Assembly (NCBI GenBank): GCA_031399085.1
Contig: JANNOQ010000042.1
Coordinates: 62,001-126,000, forward strand
Length of the DNA stretch: 64,000 nt
Direction of reading: 5' to 3'
From: R-RK-3 sp031399085
GTDB taxonomy: Bacteria; Pseudomonadota; Alphaproteobacteria; Rhizobiales; Rhodomicrobiaceae
Below are positions 1 to 8,539 of this stretch, piece by piece; position 1 is the stretch's first letter; every line of letters begins with the position of its first letter. Made by a program: the position numbers and the translations under genes. Below the pieces are notes generated by a model, which was given only the letters and a program-made list of their open reading frames with translations, did not search any database and was not told where the DNA came from.

Positions 1-276
1 AGGGACGCCGAAGATGGAAGCAGCCTCCGCTACCTCATGTGGACGCATGACCCCGATCCATCCGACACGATCTGCCAGGCCGACTTCGCGTTGCTGATCG
101 GCGAGCCGGGCAAGCCGGTGCGGTCCGAGCATGACAGCCACACGATCGGCCTGTTCGAGAGGGCGGTCTGGCTGAGGCTGATGGATAAAGCCGGGCTGGA
201 CTTCGTCGCCGTGGACATTCCCGACCCGGATGAGGGCGAGCACGAAGTTTTCACCGCAAGGCGGCGGCCGCGTTAA
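1..276 (+). CDS. SAM-dependent methyltransferase, C-terminal fragment
   Basis: The gene enters from the left edge in frame 1 and ends with TAA at 274-276, leaving about 91 residues and no start. The fragment contains the segment YLMWTHDPDPSDT followed by a strand-rich tail with HDSHTIGLF. That pattern resembles the C-terminal half of class I (Rossmann-fold) S-adenosylmethionine methyltransferases whose substrate is unassigned. The glycine-rich SAM-binding motif would lie upstream of the window, so the class rests on overall resemblance only. It converges on the aquaporin-like gene, with only two bases between the stop codons. Confidence 0.6.
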   Translation, partial: RDAEDGSSLRYLMWTHDPDPSDTICQADFALLIGEPGKPVRSEHDSHTIGLFERAVWLRLMDKAGLDFVAVDIPDPDEGEHEVFTARRRPR

Positions 277-278
277 TC

Positions 279-917
279 TCAGCCGCCGCGCTTAAGCCAG
301 CGATGGAGAATGAATGCTGCGACAGCCGCGAGGAGTTGGATTGCCGCAATCGTGAGGGCATCCGAGAGCTTGATCGCGGTAAAGCTGTCCGTCAGCGCGC
401 GCGCAACTGTCAAAGCGGGGTTGGCAAAGCTTGTCGAGGGCGTCGCAAGCGAGATCGCAAGCAGGCAGAGCGCGCCGGTTAACGGAAGGCGGTCGGACGA
501 TTTGCCCGCGAGCAACAACAGCGCGAATACGAACAAACCTGTCCCCAAAAATTCACCGAGCCAGACGCCCGCGCCGGTCTGAATTTGGCTGGCGACCTGG
601 ACCAAACCAGTATTCGTCACGATATGAGCAATCATGACGCCGAGAAACGCCGCCGCGATCTGGGCCGCCGCGCAAAGCAGGCCCGTCAGCAGATCGAGCC
701 GTCCCGATAAAACGAAGGCAAACGCGATCGCGGGGTTGAAGTACGAGACTGCAGAAGGGGCGAGCGCGCGCGCCAGAACGGCGAAAGCGGCGGCTCCGGC
801 AAGCGCGGTGATGAGCGAGGCGACGGCGATACTGTCGAGGGCGTGACGCTCGCCCAAAATTCCGGCGGCGGCGGTGAAGACGGTCAGCAGCCCGGCCCCG
901 ATGGCTTCGGCGGCCAT
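279..917 (-). CDS. MIP/aquaporin-family channel protein
   Basis: This is a membrane channel of the major intrinsic protein family, which passes water or small neutral solutes such as glycerol or arsenite. It shows about six hydrophobic helices and the two half-helix NPA signatures, seen as FNPAIAF and FANPALTVAR, each followed by a helix. About 212 residues is slightly short but normal for bacterial members. I chose the ATG at 917, just before the first membrane helix. A longer reading from 1013 adds 32 polar residues and overlaps bolA by 23 bases. It lies downstream of bolA on the same strand. No arsenic genes are nearby, so the substrate is unknown. Confidence 0.8.
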   Translation of the reverse strand: MAAEAIGAGLLTVFTAAAGILGERHALDSIAVASLITALAGAAAFAVLARALAPSAVSYFNPAIAFAFVLSGRLDLLTGLLCAAAQIAAAFLGVMIAHIVTNTGLVQVASQIQTGAGVWLGEFLGTGLFVFALLLLAGKSSDRLPLTGALCLLAISLATPSTSFANPALTVARALTDSFTAIKLSDALTIAAIQLLAAVAAFILHRWLKRGG

Positions 918-990
918 TATTCGAACGATGTCAGCCGGTTCTTGAGCCGCGTGGCCCGGACCCCGGTCCCCCCGCCTGCCATCGCCGCCG

Positions 991-1281
991 TCAGCCGGCA
1001 TCGGGCAGCTCATCCGGCGCTTTCGCCTTCACCGCCAGCGCGTGTACCGGCCCGGCCAGCTCCTCGGCGAGCACCGCGTTAACCATCCGGTGGCGCTCAA
1101 GGCGCGACCGGCCCGCGAATTTCTCCGAGACGATGGTGACACTGAAATGCGTCTCACCCGTCCGGGCCAAGTCCTGCATGGCGGCGTGGCCCGCATGTTT
1201 GTGCGAGTCGTTCTCGACCGTAAGGCGCGCGGGCGAAAATGCCTCAGTCAATTTGTCTTTGATTCTGGTCGCAATTTGCAT
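991..1281 (-). CDS. BolA family protein
   Basis: A protein of about 96 residues with the BolA/IbaG fold. The core runs from the N-terminal helix through SHKHAGH to the conserved GRSRLERHRMVNAVLAEEL segment, with the histidine typical of BolA proteins. Family members bind CGFS glutaredoxins and [2Fe-2S] clusters and some bind DNA. The start is placed at the ATG encoding MQIATRIK, where family members normally begin; an upstream ATG would add seven residues. It is divergent from the J-domain gene, and bolA next to a J-domain gene and cobS is a familiar order in this bacterial order. A second BolA protein sits beside grxD near 60.7 kb. Confidence 0.9.
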   Translation of the reverse strand: MQIATRIKDKLTEAFSPARLTVENDSHKHAGHAAMQDLARTGETHFSVTIVSEKFAGRSRLERHRMVNAVLAEELAGPVHALAVKAKAPDELPDAG

Positions 1282-1439
1282 GGATTTTCTCACAGCCCGC
1301 ACAATGGTTTATACGCCCGGCCAGCGTACGCCTTAATACGCCACTTGGCCTTGTGTCCGCCGCTTCGAAGCAGCATAATCTTGCGCAACGGCGCGGCCCT
1401 TCTAAATAGCTTTGCTAGGGCCCCTTGGATAGACGACGC

Positions 1440-2072
1440 ATGAAATTGGATTCCAAATATTTCGATTGCATCCGTGTCAGCTCGGAAACCGAACGGCTTC
1501 GGTCGCAACATATGCCGGCCTGCGGCTGGCAGGGCTGCGACAAGGCCGGCAGTTTTCGTGCCCCAAAAGGCAGGGGACGCGAGGGCGAGTATCATCTGTT
1601 TTGCCTCGACCACGTCCGCGATTACAACAAATCGTATAATTATTTTTCCGGCATGAGCGACGAAGATGTCGCAACCTTTCAAAAGGCCTCGATCACCGGC
1701 CATCGACCGACCTGGTCCTCGGGCGTAAACGCCTGGGCGGCGACCGGGATGCGTTCAGCCGCGCAGGGTCACATGGGTGGCTTCAAGCGCGATTTCGGCA
1801 CGGTGGACCCTTTCGGCTTTTTCGAACGCGCGCGCCAGGGCGCCGCGAATGACGAGGCGCCGGAGCGGCGTCCGGTCCGCAATGCTGAGCGAAAATGCTT
1901 CACGGCGATGGATTTGAGCGAGGACAGCGCGCCGGACGAGATCAAGGCGCGCTTCAAGGCGCTCGTCAAACGTCATCATCCCGACAGCAATGGCGGCGAC
2001 CGCGGCAGCGAGGATCGGTTGCGCGAGATCATCCAAGCCTATAATTATCTGAAACAGGCCGGCTATTGCTGA
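1440..2072 (+). CDS. J-domain protein with N-terminal Cys/His cluster
   Basis: A 210-residue protein with the J domain at its C-terminus (about 150-210), including the HPD motif at residues 180-182 that stimulates Hsp70 (DnaK) ATPase. The N-terminal half has C28, C33, C55 and H58 spaced like a small zinc site, followed by an aromatic segment (DYNKSYNYF). J-proteins normally carry the J domain at the N-terminus, so this arrangement is atypical but recurs upstream of cobS in alphaproteobacteria. The start is the ATG at 1440; a TTG 15 bases earlier is in frame but less likely. It could deliver a client to DnaK; the client is unknown. Confidence 0.88.
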   Translation: MKLDSKYFDCIRVSSETERLRSQHMPACGWQGCDKAGSFRAPKGRGREGEYHLFCLDHVRDYNKSYNYFSGMSDEDVATFQKASITGHRPTWSSGVNAWAATGMRSAAQGHMGGFKRDFGTVDPFGFFERARQGAANDEAPERRPVRNAERKCFTAMDLSEDSAPDEIKARFKALVKRHHPDSNGGDRGSEDRLREIIQAYNYLKQAGYC

Positions 2073-2163
2073 AATTCCTAACTTTCGAATAGGCTGACCG
2101 GCTCGGCCGGACACCCTCGCTTTTGCCTGTCGATGTAAAATCAGTCCTTGCTAGGAAGCTCAT

Positions 2164-3150
2164 ATGCCTGCCACGCATTCTGAGGTGAACGGCCTGCCGG
2201 ATATGAAAGTGTCGGTTCGCCAGCTTTTCGGGATCGACACCGATCTGGAGGTCCCCGCCTTTTCGACGGCCAATGAGCATGTGCCGGAGTTGGACGCCGA
2301 CTATCAGTTCAACCGCGAGACCACCTTGGCCATTCTCGCCGGCTTTGCGCATAATCGCCGCGTCATGATCCAGGGCTATCACGGCACCGGCAAATCCACC
2401 CATATCGAGCAGGTGGCATGCCGGCTCAACTGGCCCTGCGTGCGTATCAATCTGGACAGCCACGTGTCGCGTATCGATCTCGTCGGCAAGGACGCCATCG
2501 TGCTGCGCGACGGCGTGCAAGTCACGGAGTTCCGCGAAGGCATCTTGCCATGGGCGCTGCAATCGAACACCGCGCTGGTTTTCGACGAATATGACGCCGG
2601 GCGGCCGGATGTGATGTTCGTCATTCAGCGCGTGCTGGAGGTGTCCGGCCGGCTGACGCTGCTTGACCAGAGCAAGGTGATCCGGCCGCACCCGTCCTTC
2701 CGCCTGTTCTCGACGACCAACACGATTGGCCTCGGCGACACTTCGGGCCTCTATCACGGCACCCAGCAAATCAATCAGGGCCAGATGGACCGCTGGTCGA
2801 TCGTCGTGACGCTCAACTATCTGCCGCATGACGAGGAGGTCGATATCGTCGCGGCCAAGGTGAAGCCCTATGCAACGGTCGAGGGCCGCAAGACCATCGC
2901 CGCAATGGTGCGGCTCGCCGATCTCACCCGCAGCGCCTTCATCAATGGCGATCTTTCGACGGTGATGAGCCCGCGCACGGTCATCACCTGGGCGGAGAAC
3001 GCGAGAATTTTCGGCGATGTCGGCTTCGCCTTCCGCTTGAGTTTCCTCAACAAATGCGACGAGTTGGAGCGCGGGCTGGTGGCGGAGTTCTATCAGCGCT
3101 GCTTCGGCGAGGAATTGCCGGATTCGACGGTCAATGTCGCGCTAAGCTGA
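2164..3150 (+). CDS. cobS: Aerobic cobaltochelatase subunit CobS
   Basis: This AAA+ ATPase subunit of the ATP-dependent cobaltochelatase (CobNST) inserts cobalt into hydrogenobyrinate a,c-diamide in the aerobic vitamin B12 pathway. The 328-residue length matches the family. The Walker A loop GYHGTGKST is at 71-79 and Walker B with D141-E142 follows in ALVFDEYD. The N-terminal segment with LFGIDTDLEVPAF is the CobS signature. It is followed at 20 bases by a MaoC-like gene and then cobT, forming one apparent transcription unit. CobS and CobT form a stacked-ring motor that acts on CobN; no cobN is present here. Confidence 0.96.
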   Translation: MPATHSEVNGLPDMKVSVRQLFGIDTDLEVPAFSTANEHVPELDADYQFNRETTLAILAGFAHNRRVMIQGYHGTGKSTHIEQVACRLNWPCVRINLDSHVSRIDLVGKDAIVLRDGVQVTEFREGILPWALQSNTALVFDEYDAGRPDVMFVIQRVLEVSGRLTLLDQSKVIRPHPSFRLFSTTNTIGLGDTSGLYHGTQQINQGQMDRWSIVVTLNYLPHDEEVDIVAAKVKPYATVEGRKTIAAMVRLADLTRSAFINGDLSTVMSPRTVITWAENARIFGDVGFAFRLSFLNKCDELERGLVAEFYQRCFGEELPDSTVNVALS

Positions 3151-3170
3151 ACAAGGTGTTGGGCGGGGCG

Positions 3171-3602
3171 ATGGTCAAAGTCGGCGACGCATTTTCGAAG
3201 CCTTACCTCTTCACCCGCGACAACATTCGTGAATTTGCCAAGCAAGCGGGCGATGACAACCCGCTGCATTTCGACGAGAAAAAGGCGGCGGCCTCCCGGT
3301 TCGGCGGCATCATCGCCAGCGGCACGCATATGTCCGCCGTGCTGATGGGGGTGGTGGCGTCCCAGACGGCCGGACTCGATGAAGGCGTCGGTCTCGATTT
3401 CCACTTTCATTTCGAAAAGGCTATTCCTGCCGGCACCGCGACGATCCTCAGCTGGACCGTGACGAAAATCGAGGCTCATGCGGGGTTAAAGGGCGACCTG
3501 CTGACGCTGGAAGGACACATCGCCGACGGGACGGGTAAGATCTATGTGACCTGCGAGGGGCATTCGGTCGTTTGGCGGGACCGAGGCGAGGCTGCTGTTT
3601 GA
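3171..3602 (+). CDS. MaoC-like dehydratase, hotdog fold
   Basis: A 143-residue single hotdog-domain protein of the MaoC family (enoyl-CoA hydratase/dehydratase relatives). The hydratase-2 signature is visible as AGDDNPLHFD near residues 26-35, with the catalytic Asp and His, followed by the glycine-rich FGGIIASGTHMSA helix. Such proteins hydrate enoyl thioesters, but the substrate here is not deducible. It is squeezed between cobS (20 bases upstream) and cobT (10 bases downstream), so it is probably co-transcribed with cobalamin genes. No role in B12 synthesis is known to me. The start is the ATG at 3171. Confidence 0.88.
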   Translation: MVKVGDAFSKPYLFTRDNIREFAKQAGDDNPLHFDEKKAAASRFGGIIASGTHMSAVLMGVVASQTAGLDEGVGLDFHFHFEKAIPAGTATILSWTVTKIEAHAGLKGDLLTLEGHIADGTGKIYVTCEGHSVVWRDRGEAAV

Positions 3603-3612
3603 GCCGATTGAA

Positions 3613-5511
3613 GTGAGTGACGCGACCATGCCCACATCGCCGAAACGCAAAAGCGATCCAGGATTGCCATTCAAGCAGGCGCTCGCCTCCGCGACGCGCG
3701 CATTGGCAGGCGACGATGAGCTTCAGGTTGTTTATTCAACCGAAACGCCGAGCTTGAAGGGCCATACTGCGACGCTTCCGCAGCCATCCCGTAGCCCCAG
3801 TAAGAAAGAAATCGCGGTCCTGCGCGGCCACGCCGATTCAATCGCTCTAACGGTCGCCTGCCATGACGCAGCTTTGCACGCTCGGCTCGCCCCCCCGGCC
3901 GGCCTAGCGCGTTCGGTCTTTGAGGCGGTGGAACGCGCAAGGGTCGAGGCGGTTGGCGCGACACGAATGAAGGGCGTGGCGGCTAATCTCACAGCCAAAA
4001 CCGAAGCTAAATTCGAGGGCCGCGCCGCCATCCCGACCGAGCGCGAGGACGCCCCGCTCGACGAATGCCTGGCCTTGATCGTGCGCGAGCGGATGCTCGG
4101 CCTGAAGCCGCCAAAACGCGCCGCGCCGATGGTGGAAGCCTGGCGCCCGTGGATCGACGACCGCGCCAGTGAACTGATCGATACGCTCAGCGAAACTCTC
4201 GACGATCAGGAAGCCTTCGGCAGGCTCCTGCGCGATGTGCTTTCGGCGCTCGAATTGATCGACGAGCAGGCGCAGGGCAGCGAAGACTCCGCGACCGGCG
4301 ACGATGACGACGGCAATCAGCCCGCGCAAGGCCAGTCCGAGGAAAGCGGCCAGGACCAGGAAAGCAAGCCGGTCGCCGCCGATGAGGAAACCGATCCGAG
4401 CGCTGGCGGGGCCGAGGAGGCGGAGCTCAGCGAGGCCAGCGATCGCGGCGAGATGGAGGGCGAGGGCCAGGACGAGCAGCGGATGCAGGCGCCGCCGCGC
4501 CGCCCGAACATCTCGGTGCTCGACGACCCGGGCGCGTTTGGCTACGAAGTTTTCACGCGCCAGTTCGACGAGACGATCGCCGCCGAAAATCTGTGCGACA
4601 CGGACGAGCTTGAGCGCTTGCGCGGCTTTCTCGACAAGCAGCTCAGCAATTTGCACGTCGCGGTCTCGCGCCTTGCCAACCGGCTGCAAAGGCGGCTTTT
4701 GGCGCAGCAGAATCGCGCCTGGGATTTCGACATGGAGGAGGGCATTCTCGACGCCGCCCGCCTGTCGCGCGTCGTCACCGATCCCTATCAGCCGCTCTCC
4801 TTCAAGGTCGAGCGCGAAACCACCTTCCGCGATACGGTCGTCACGCTGCTGATCGACAATTCCGGGTCCATGCGTGGCCGCCCGATTATGGTCGCGGCCT
4901 CCTGCGCCGACATTCTGGCCCGCACGCTGGAGCGCTGCGGCGTGAAGGTCGAAATCCTCGGCTTCACCACAAGGCAGTGGAAAGGCGGCCAGACGCGCGA
5001 AAAATGGCTCGCGCAGGGCAAGCCCGCCGCGCCCGGCCGGCTCAACGATTTGCGCCACATCATCTACAAATCCGCCGACATGCCGTGGCGGCGCGCGCGG
5101 CGCAATCTCGGCCTGATGATGCGCGAGGGTCTGCTCAAGGAGAATATCGACGGCGAGGCGCTCGCCTGGGCGCATAACCGCCTGCTTGCAAGGTCCGAGC
5201 AACGCCGCATCCTGATGATGATTTCCGATGGCGCGCCGGTGGACGATTCAACCCTGTCGGTGAACTCCGGCTCCTATCTGGAGCGCCATTTGCGCCAGGT
5301 GATCCGCGAGATCGAGACGCGCTCGCCGGTCGAGCTGATCGCCATCGGCATCGGCCACGATGTGACGCGCTATTACAACCGCGCGGTGACAATTACTGAC
5401 GCCGAGGAGCTTGGCGGCGCGATGACGGAAAAGCTCGCCGAACTGTTTGACGAGCATGCCCGCGAATCACCGAATCCGCGCCTTCGCGGCGGGCGCAGAA
5501 GGCTGCATTGA
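3613..5511 (+). CDS. cobT: Aerobic cobaltochelatase subunit CobT
   Basis: A 632-residue partner of CobS in the cobalt-inserting chelatase. The C-terminal von Willebrand A domain carries the MIDAS metal-site motif DNSGS at residues 415-419. Before it lies the long acidic, glutamine- and glutamate-rich linker typical of CobT (about residues 220-300). The end of the protein has the conserved IAIGIGHDVTRYY segment. The likely start is GTG at 3613; an in-frame ATG at 3628 is an alternative. It ends the cobS-maoC-cobT unit and converges on the amidase gene. The length and motifs are complete, with no sign of disruption. Confidence 0.95.
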   Translation: MSDATMPTSPKRKSDPGLPFKQALASATRALAGDDELQVVYSTETPSLKGHTATLPQPSRSPSKKEIAVLRGHADSIALTVACHDAALHARLAPPAGLARSVFEAVERARVEAVGATRMKGVAANLTAKTEAKFEGRAAIPTEREDAPLDECLALIVRERMLGLKPPKRAAPMVEAWRPWIDDRASELIDTLSETLDDQEAFGRLLRDVLSALELIDEQAQGSEDSATGDDDDGNQPAQGQSEESGQDQESKPVAADEETDPSAGGAEEAELSEASDRGEMEGEGQDEQRMQAPPRRPNISVLDDPGAFGYEVFTRQFDETIAAENLCDTDELERLRGFLDKQLSNLHVAVSRLANRLQRRLLAQQNRAWDFDMEEGILDAARLSRVVTDPYQPLSFKVERETTFRDTVVTLLIDNSGSMRGRPIMVAASCADILARTLERCGVKVEILGFTTRQWKGGQTREKWLAQGKPAAPGRLNDLRHIIYKSADMPWRRARRNLGLMMREGLLKENIDGEALAWAHNRLLARSEQRRILMMISDGAPVDDSTLSVNSGSYLERHLRQVIREIETRSPVELIAIGIGHDVTRYYNRAVTITDAEELGGAMTEKLAELFDEHARESPNPRLRGGRRRLH

Positions 5512-5524
5512 GCGGACAACGATT

Positions 5525-6274
5525 TTAGGCGGTGAGCGAACGAAGCAGCCGATTGAGCGTGTCGATGCTGGAGCGATCCGCCCGGCCATTGACGAGCGCG
5601 GGCCGGAAATGCCGCTGGAAGGCCGTCACCACCATCTGCGTGTTCTCGCAGAAGACACCGTTTATCGGGATGTCATATCCATAAGCCCCTAGGCCGGCCT
5701 GCAATTGCTCGACCTCACCAGCGCAATCGCCAAGCGCGAAGCCAGCATCGCCCTCAATGCGCGCTGGTTCGACCCAGTGACCGACGCCCATCCTGGCAAG
5801 CCGCCCCCAATCGAATTTCTCGCCCGGATCGTTTTTGCGGTGCGGCGCGACATCGGAATGCGCCAGCACCCTTTGCGGTTTGATCTGGTGCCGCGCGATG
5901 ATGTCGCGCGCCAGCGCCTCGACGCCTCGCATCTGCAATTCGGGGAAATCCGGATAGCCGCCGCCATGTCCGGGATTGTGGATCTCGATGCCGATCGAGG
6001 CTGAATTGATGTCGCGCTCCCCCGCCCAGCAGGCTTCACCCGCGTGCCAGGCGCGCATGTCCTCGCGGACCATCTGTGTAATCTGCCCGCTCTCATCGAT
6101 GAGGTAGTGGCAGGAGACGCGGGAGGCCGACGTGGTCAGCCAATATAGCGCCCGCTCGGCCGATGCCATGCCCGTATAATGCATAAGCAAAATATCCGGC
6201 TGCTGCCCCTCGCGGCGCGGCTCGAAATTGACGGCCGGATGCCATTTAGCGCTAAGCGAAATATCGAGCTGCAT
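5525..6274 (-). CDS. AmpD-type N-acetylmuramoyl-L-alanine amidase with peptidoglycan-binding domain
   Basis: A zinc amidase that cuts the bond between N-acetylmuramic acid and the L-alanine stem peptide. Zinc ligands are visible as H32 (in LLMHYTG) and H139 (in LAHSDV), with D149 in KNDPG. The catalytic region CHYLIDESGQI is near residue 55. After the amidase_2 domain (about 15-165) a peptidoglycan_binding_1-like repeat occupies the last 70 residues. No signal peptide is visible, which fits a cytoplasmic cell-wall recycling role. I chose the ATG at 6274; an earlier ATG at 6355 would overlap the neighbouring J-domain gene by 41 bases. Confidence 0.92.
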   Translation of the reverse strand: MQLDISLSAKWHPAVNFEPRREGQQPDILLMHYTGMASAERALYWLTTSASRVSCHYLIDESGQITQMVREDMRAWHAGEACWAGERDINSASIGIEIHNPGHGGGYPDFPELQMRGVEALARDIIARHQIKPQRVLAHSDVAPHRKNDPGEKFDWGRLARMGVGHWVEPARIEGDAGFALGDCAGEVEQLQAGLGAYGYDIPINGVFCENTQMVVTAFQRHFRPALVNGRADRSSIDTLNRLLRSLTA

Positions 6275-6314
6275 CGAGGCCTCGGAGGGATCGGCTGCTT
6301 GGTAATGTCTGGGG

Positions 6315-7031
6315 TTAATGCTGACGTCCCTTGACGATTTCATCATGGGCTTCATTGATCGCCGCGATTTTCTTGTTGGCGATGTCGATCATTTCCTGCG
6401 GCAGGCCGCGCGCCATAAGCTTGTCCGGATGGTTCTCAACCATCAATTTTCGGTAGTGCCGTTGCAGATCCTCGTCCGAAACCCCTGGTTCGATCCCCAG
6501 CACATGATAGGGACTTTCCCTTTCCTCGACGGAATGGCGGGCGAGTATGTAGCGAAATTCGACTTCGGAAATGCCGAAATGGCGGGCGACGGTGGCCAAA
6601 TAGTCGCGCTCGGCGGGATGAATCCGTTTGTCGGCCTCGGCGATGTGAAATAAGGCTTCCAGGATGTTATGCAGCATCTCCGCATCGTCCTTGAACAGAC
6701 GCGCGAGCTGCTTTGCGTAAGACTCAAACCCCGCCGTGTCCTGCTTGGCCAGATCGAATACGCGGGCGACATTCTGGCGCTCGCTTTCGGGAACCCGGAA
6801 CACCTCCTTGAAGGCGTGCACCTCGTCCTTGCTCACGTGACCGTCGGCCTTGGCCATCTTTGCTCCGAGCGCGATCACGCCGAGCGTAAATGCGAGCTGC
6901 TTGTCGGGCGCCTCGGCATCGGCCTCGCGATCGACGGCAAGATGCCCGGCAAGCCCGCCCAGCAATGCGCCAAGCGGTCCCCCAACGGCAAGCCCAGCGG
7001 CCGCTCCAGCCAATTTTCCCCAGATCGACAT
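6315..7031 (-). CDS. TerB-like/J-domain co-chaperone (DjlA-type)
   Basis: A 238-residue protein with a glycine-rich hydrophobic N-terminus (residues 5-30), a TerB-like all-helical domain (about 45-160), and a C-terminal J domain with the HPD motif in ENHPDKL. This is the layout of DjlA, a membrane-anchored DnaK co-chaperone. The N-terminal segment, rich in Gly/Ala/Leu, could act as a weak membrane anchor. It lies just upstream of the amidase on the same strand, so the two may be co-transcribed. It is the second J-domain protein within 6 kb. Confidence 0.88.
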   Translation of the reverse strand: MSIWGKLAGAAAGLAVGGPLGALLGGLAGHLAVDREADAEAPDKQLAFTLGVIALGAKMAKADGHVSKDEVHAFKEVFRVPESERQNVARVFDLAKQDTAGFESYAKQLARLFKDDAEMLHNILEALFHIAEADKRIHPAERDYLATVARHFGISEVEFRYILARHSVEERESPYHVLGIEPGVSDEDLQRHYRKLMVENHPDKLMARGLPQEMIDIANKKIAAINEAHDEIVKGRQH

Positions 7032-7137
7032 GAGAGTCAGACTAAGTCATTTCATAAAAAAGTGCTGGCAAAAAATTGTTACATTCTCTTTAGCTTACGG
7101 GCCTTCAGACAGGTTACATGGGAGTTTCAGCAAGACA

Positions 7138-8067
7138 ATGCAGCGGCACGTTAACCCCCCGGAGAGCGGGGCGGGCGCTCAGCGCTCATCCGAGCTGTCC
7201 GGGTTGATCGCGGGCCTTATAGGCGTCGTGATCTTCGGACTGACGCTGCCGATGACGCATATCGCGCTCGACGGATTTGACAGCTATTTCGTTGGTATCG
7301 GGCGAGCCATCCCCGCCGCGGTTCTGGCTGGTGCGATCCTCATCGCAACCCGTCAACCGTTTCCGCCGCGCAGACTCTGGCGACCGATCGTCATTGTCGG
7401 CGCAACCGTGACCTTTGGGTTTCCGATTTTCGCGACAGCCGCAATGGAATACGCGCCGTCCGCGCATGGCGGCGTGATTTTGGCCGTGCTGCCGCTTGCA
7501 ACGGCGATGGCCGGAGCGCTGATGGCGGGAGAGCGCCCCTCGCTCGGCTTCTGGCTTGCCGGCGTCGCCGGATCGCTGCTCGTGCTCGGTTTCGCGGTCA
7601 TCGAGGCCGGCGGGTTCACGCTTGCGAGGGCCGATCTCTTGCTCGTCGGCGCCATCATCGCAGCCGCTATCGGCTATGCCCAAAGCGGAATTCTCGCGCG
7701 CGAGATCGGCGGATGGCAGGTGATTTCCTGGGCGCTGGTTTTCAGCCTTCCCGCTCTTATCCTCGCCGCTTCATTGCTCGCCGGGCCAGTCAATTGGACT
7801 GCGCCGCCAAGCGCCTGGCTGGGCTTTGTCTACGTTTCCCTGATGAGCCAGTTTTTCGGCTTCTTCTTTTGGAACCGGGGGTTGGCGCTTGCCGGAGTGG
7901 CCAAAACCGGGCAACTTCAGCTTCTGCAGCCCTTTGTCACCTTGGCTGCCTCTGTTCTACTGCTCGGCGAGGAGGTGGGCTGGCGTCATGCAGGCTTTGC
8001 GCTTGCGGTCGTCGCTATCGTCATGATCGGGCGGCAATTGCGCGTTGAAAGGCCGACCCTTTTATGA
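7138..8067 (+). CDS. EamA-family (DMT superfamily) transporter
   Basis: A 309-residue inner-membrane protein with about ten hydrophobic helices in two repeated EamA halves, the usual drug/metabolite transporter architecture. Typical features are the first helix with GVVIFGLTLPMTHIAL and the second half starting near ADLLLVGAIIAAAIGY, ending with LLLGEEVGWRHAGFALAVVAIV. Substrates in this family range from amino acids to purines and cannot be assigned. The ATG at 7138 is the first start that leaves a sensible N-terminus; the frame is open further upstream across the djlA promoter. Its stop overlaps the next gene by four bases (ATGA), so the two are coupled. Confidence 0.88.
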   Translation: MQRHVNPPESGAGAQRSSELSGLIAGLIGVVIFGLTLPMTHIALDGFDSYFVGIGRAIPAAVLAGAILIATRQPFPPRRLWRPIVIVGATVTFGFPIFATAAMEYAPSAHGGVILAVLPLATAMAGALMAGERPSLGFWLAGVAGSLLVLGFAVIEAGGFTLARADLLLVGAIIAAAIGYAQSGILAREIGGWQVISWALVFSLPALILAASLLAGPVNWTAPPSAWLGFVYVSLMSQFFGFFFWNRGLALAGVAKTGQLQLLQPFVTLAASVLLLGEEVGWRHAGFALAVVAIVMIGRQLRVERPTLL

Positions 8068-8516
8068 GCGTTGAGCAGCCTCGTACACAATTCGGTCAGC
8101 GCGACGACTATCGCCATTTTCTCGCCATCACCACGCGCTGGATGGACAACGACCTCTACGGCCACATCAACAATGTCGTTTACTATTCCTATTTCGATAC
8201 GGTGGTGAACCGCTATCTGATCGAGGGCGGCTTTCTCGATTTGACGGGCGGCGAGATCATCGGGTTGGTGGTCGAGACGGGCTGCCGTTACGCCAAGCCG
8301 GTCGGCTTTCCCGACATGGTGACCGCCGGCTTGCGTGTCGCCCATATGGGCACAAGCTCGGTTCGCTATGAGCTGGCGCTGTTTCGCTGCGACGATGATG
8401 ACGCGGCGGCTGAGGGGCATTTCGTCCATGTCTATGTCCAACGCGCCTCCCGCCGACCCACGCCGCTTCCCGAGGCATTACGCACGTTGCTGACGCCGCT
8501 GCTGGTAAAGCGCTAG
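8064..8516 (+). CDS. Acyl-CoA thioesterase (4HBT hotdog family)
   Basis: A 150-residue hotdog-fold thioesterase. The catalytic signature WMDNDLYGHINNVVYYSYFD near residues 26-45 is the YbgC/FadM-type motif with the active-site Asp and the GHINN stretch. The central helix and strands LVVETGCRYAKPVGFPD and TSSVRYELALF follow the family pattern. It likely hydrolyses acyl-CoA thioesters; chain length is unknown. It starts inside the stop codon of the transporter gene (ATGA overlap), which indicates translational coupling. The physiological link between the two is not clear. Confidence 0.9.
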   Translation: MSVEQPRTQFGQRDDYRHFLAITTRWMDNDLYGHINNVVYYSYFDTVVNRYLIEGGFLDLTGGEIIGLVVETGCRYAKPVGFPDMVTAGLRVAHMGTSSVRYELALFRCDDDDAAAEGHFVHVYVQRASRRPTPLPEALRTLLTPLLVKR

Positions 8517-8539
8517 CCCCGCTTGATATTTTTGCAGCC

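Noticed and set aside
3904..5202. 432-codon open frame on the minus strand across cobT
   Set aside because: It lies fully antisense to cobT, lacks a recognisable domain and reflects the codon bias of the high-GC plus-strand gene.
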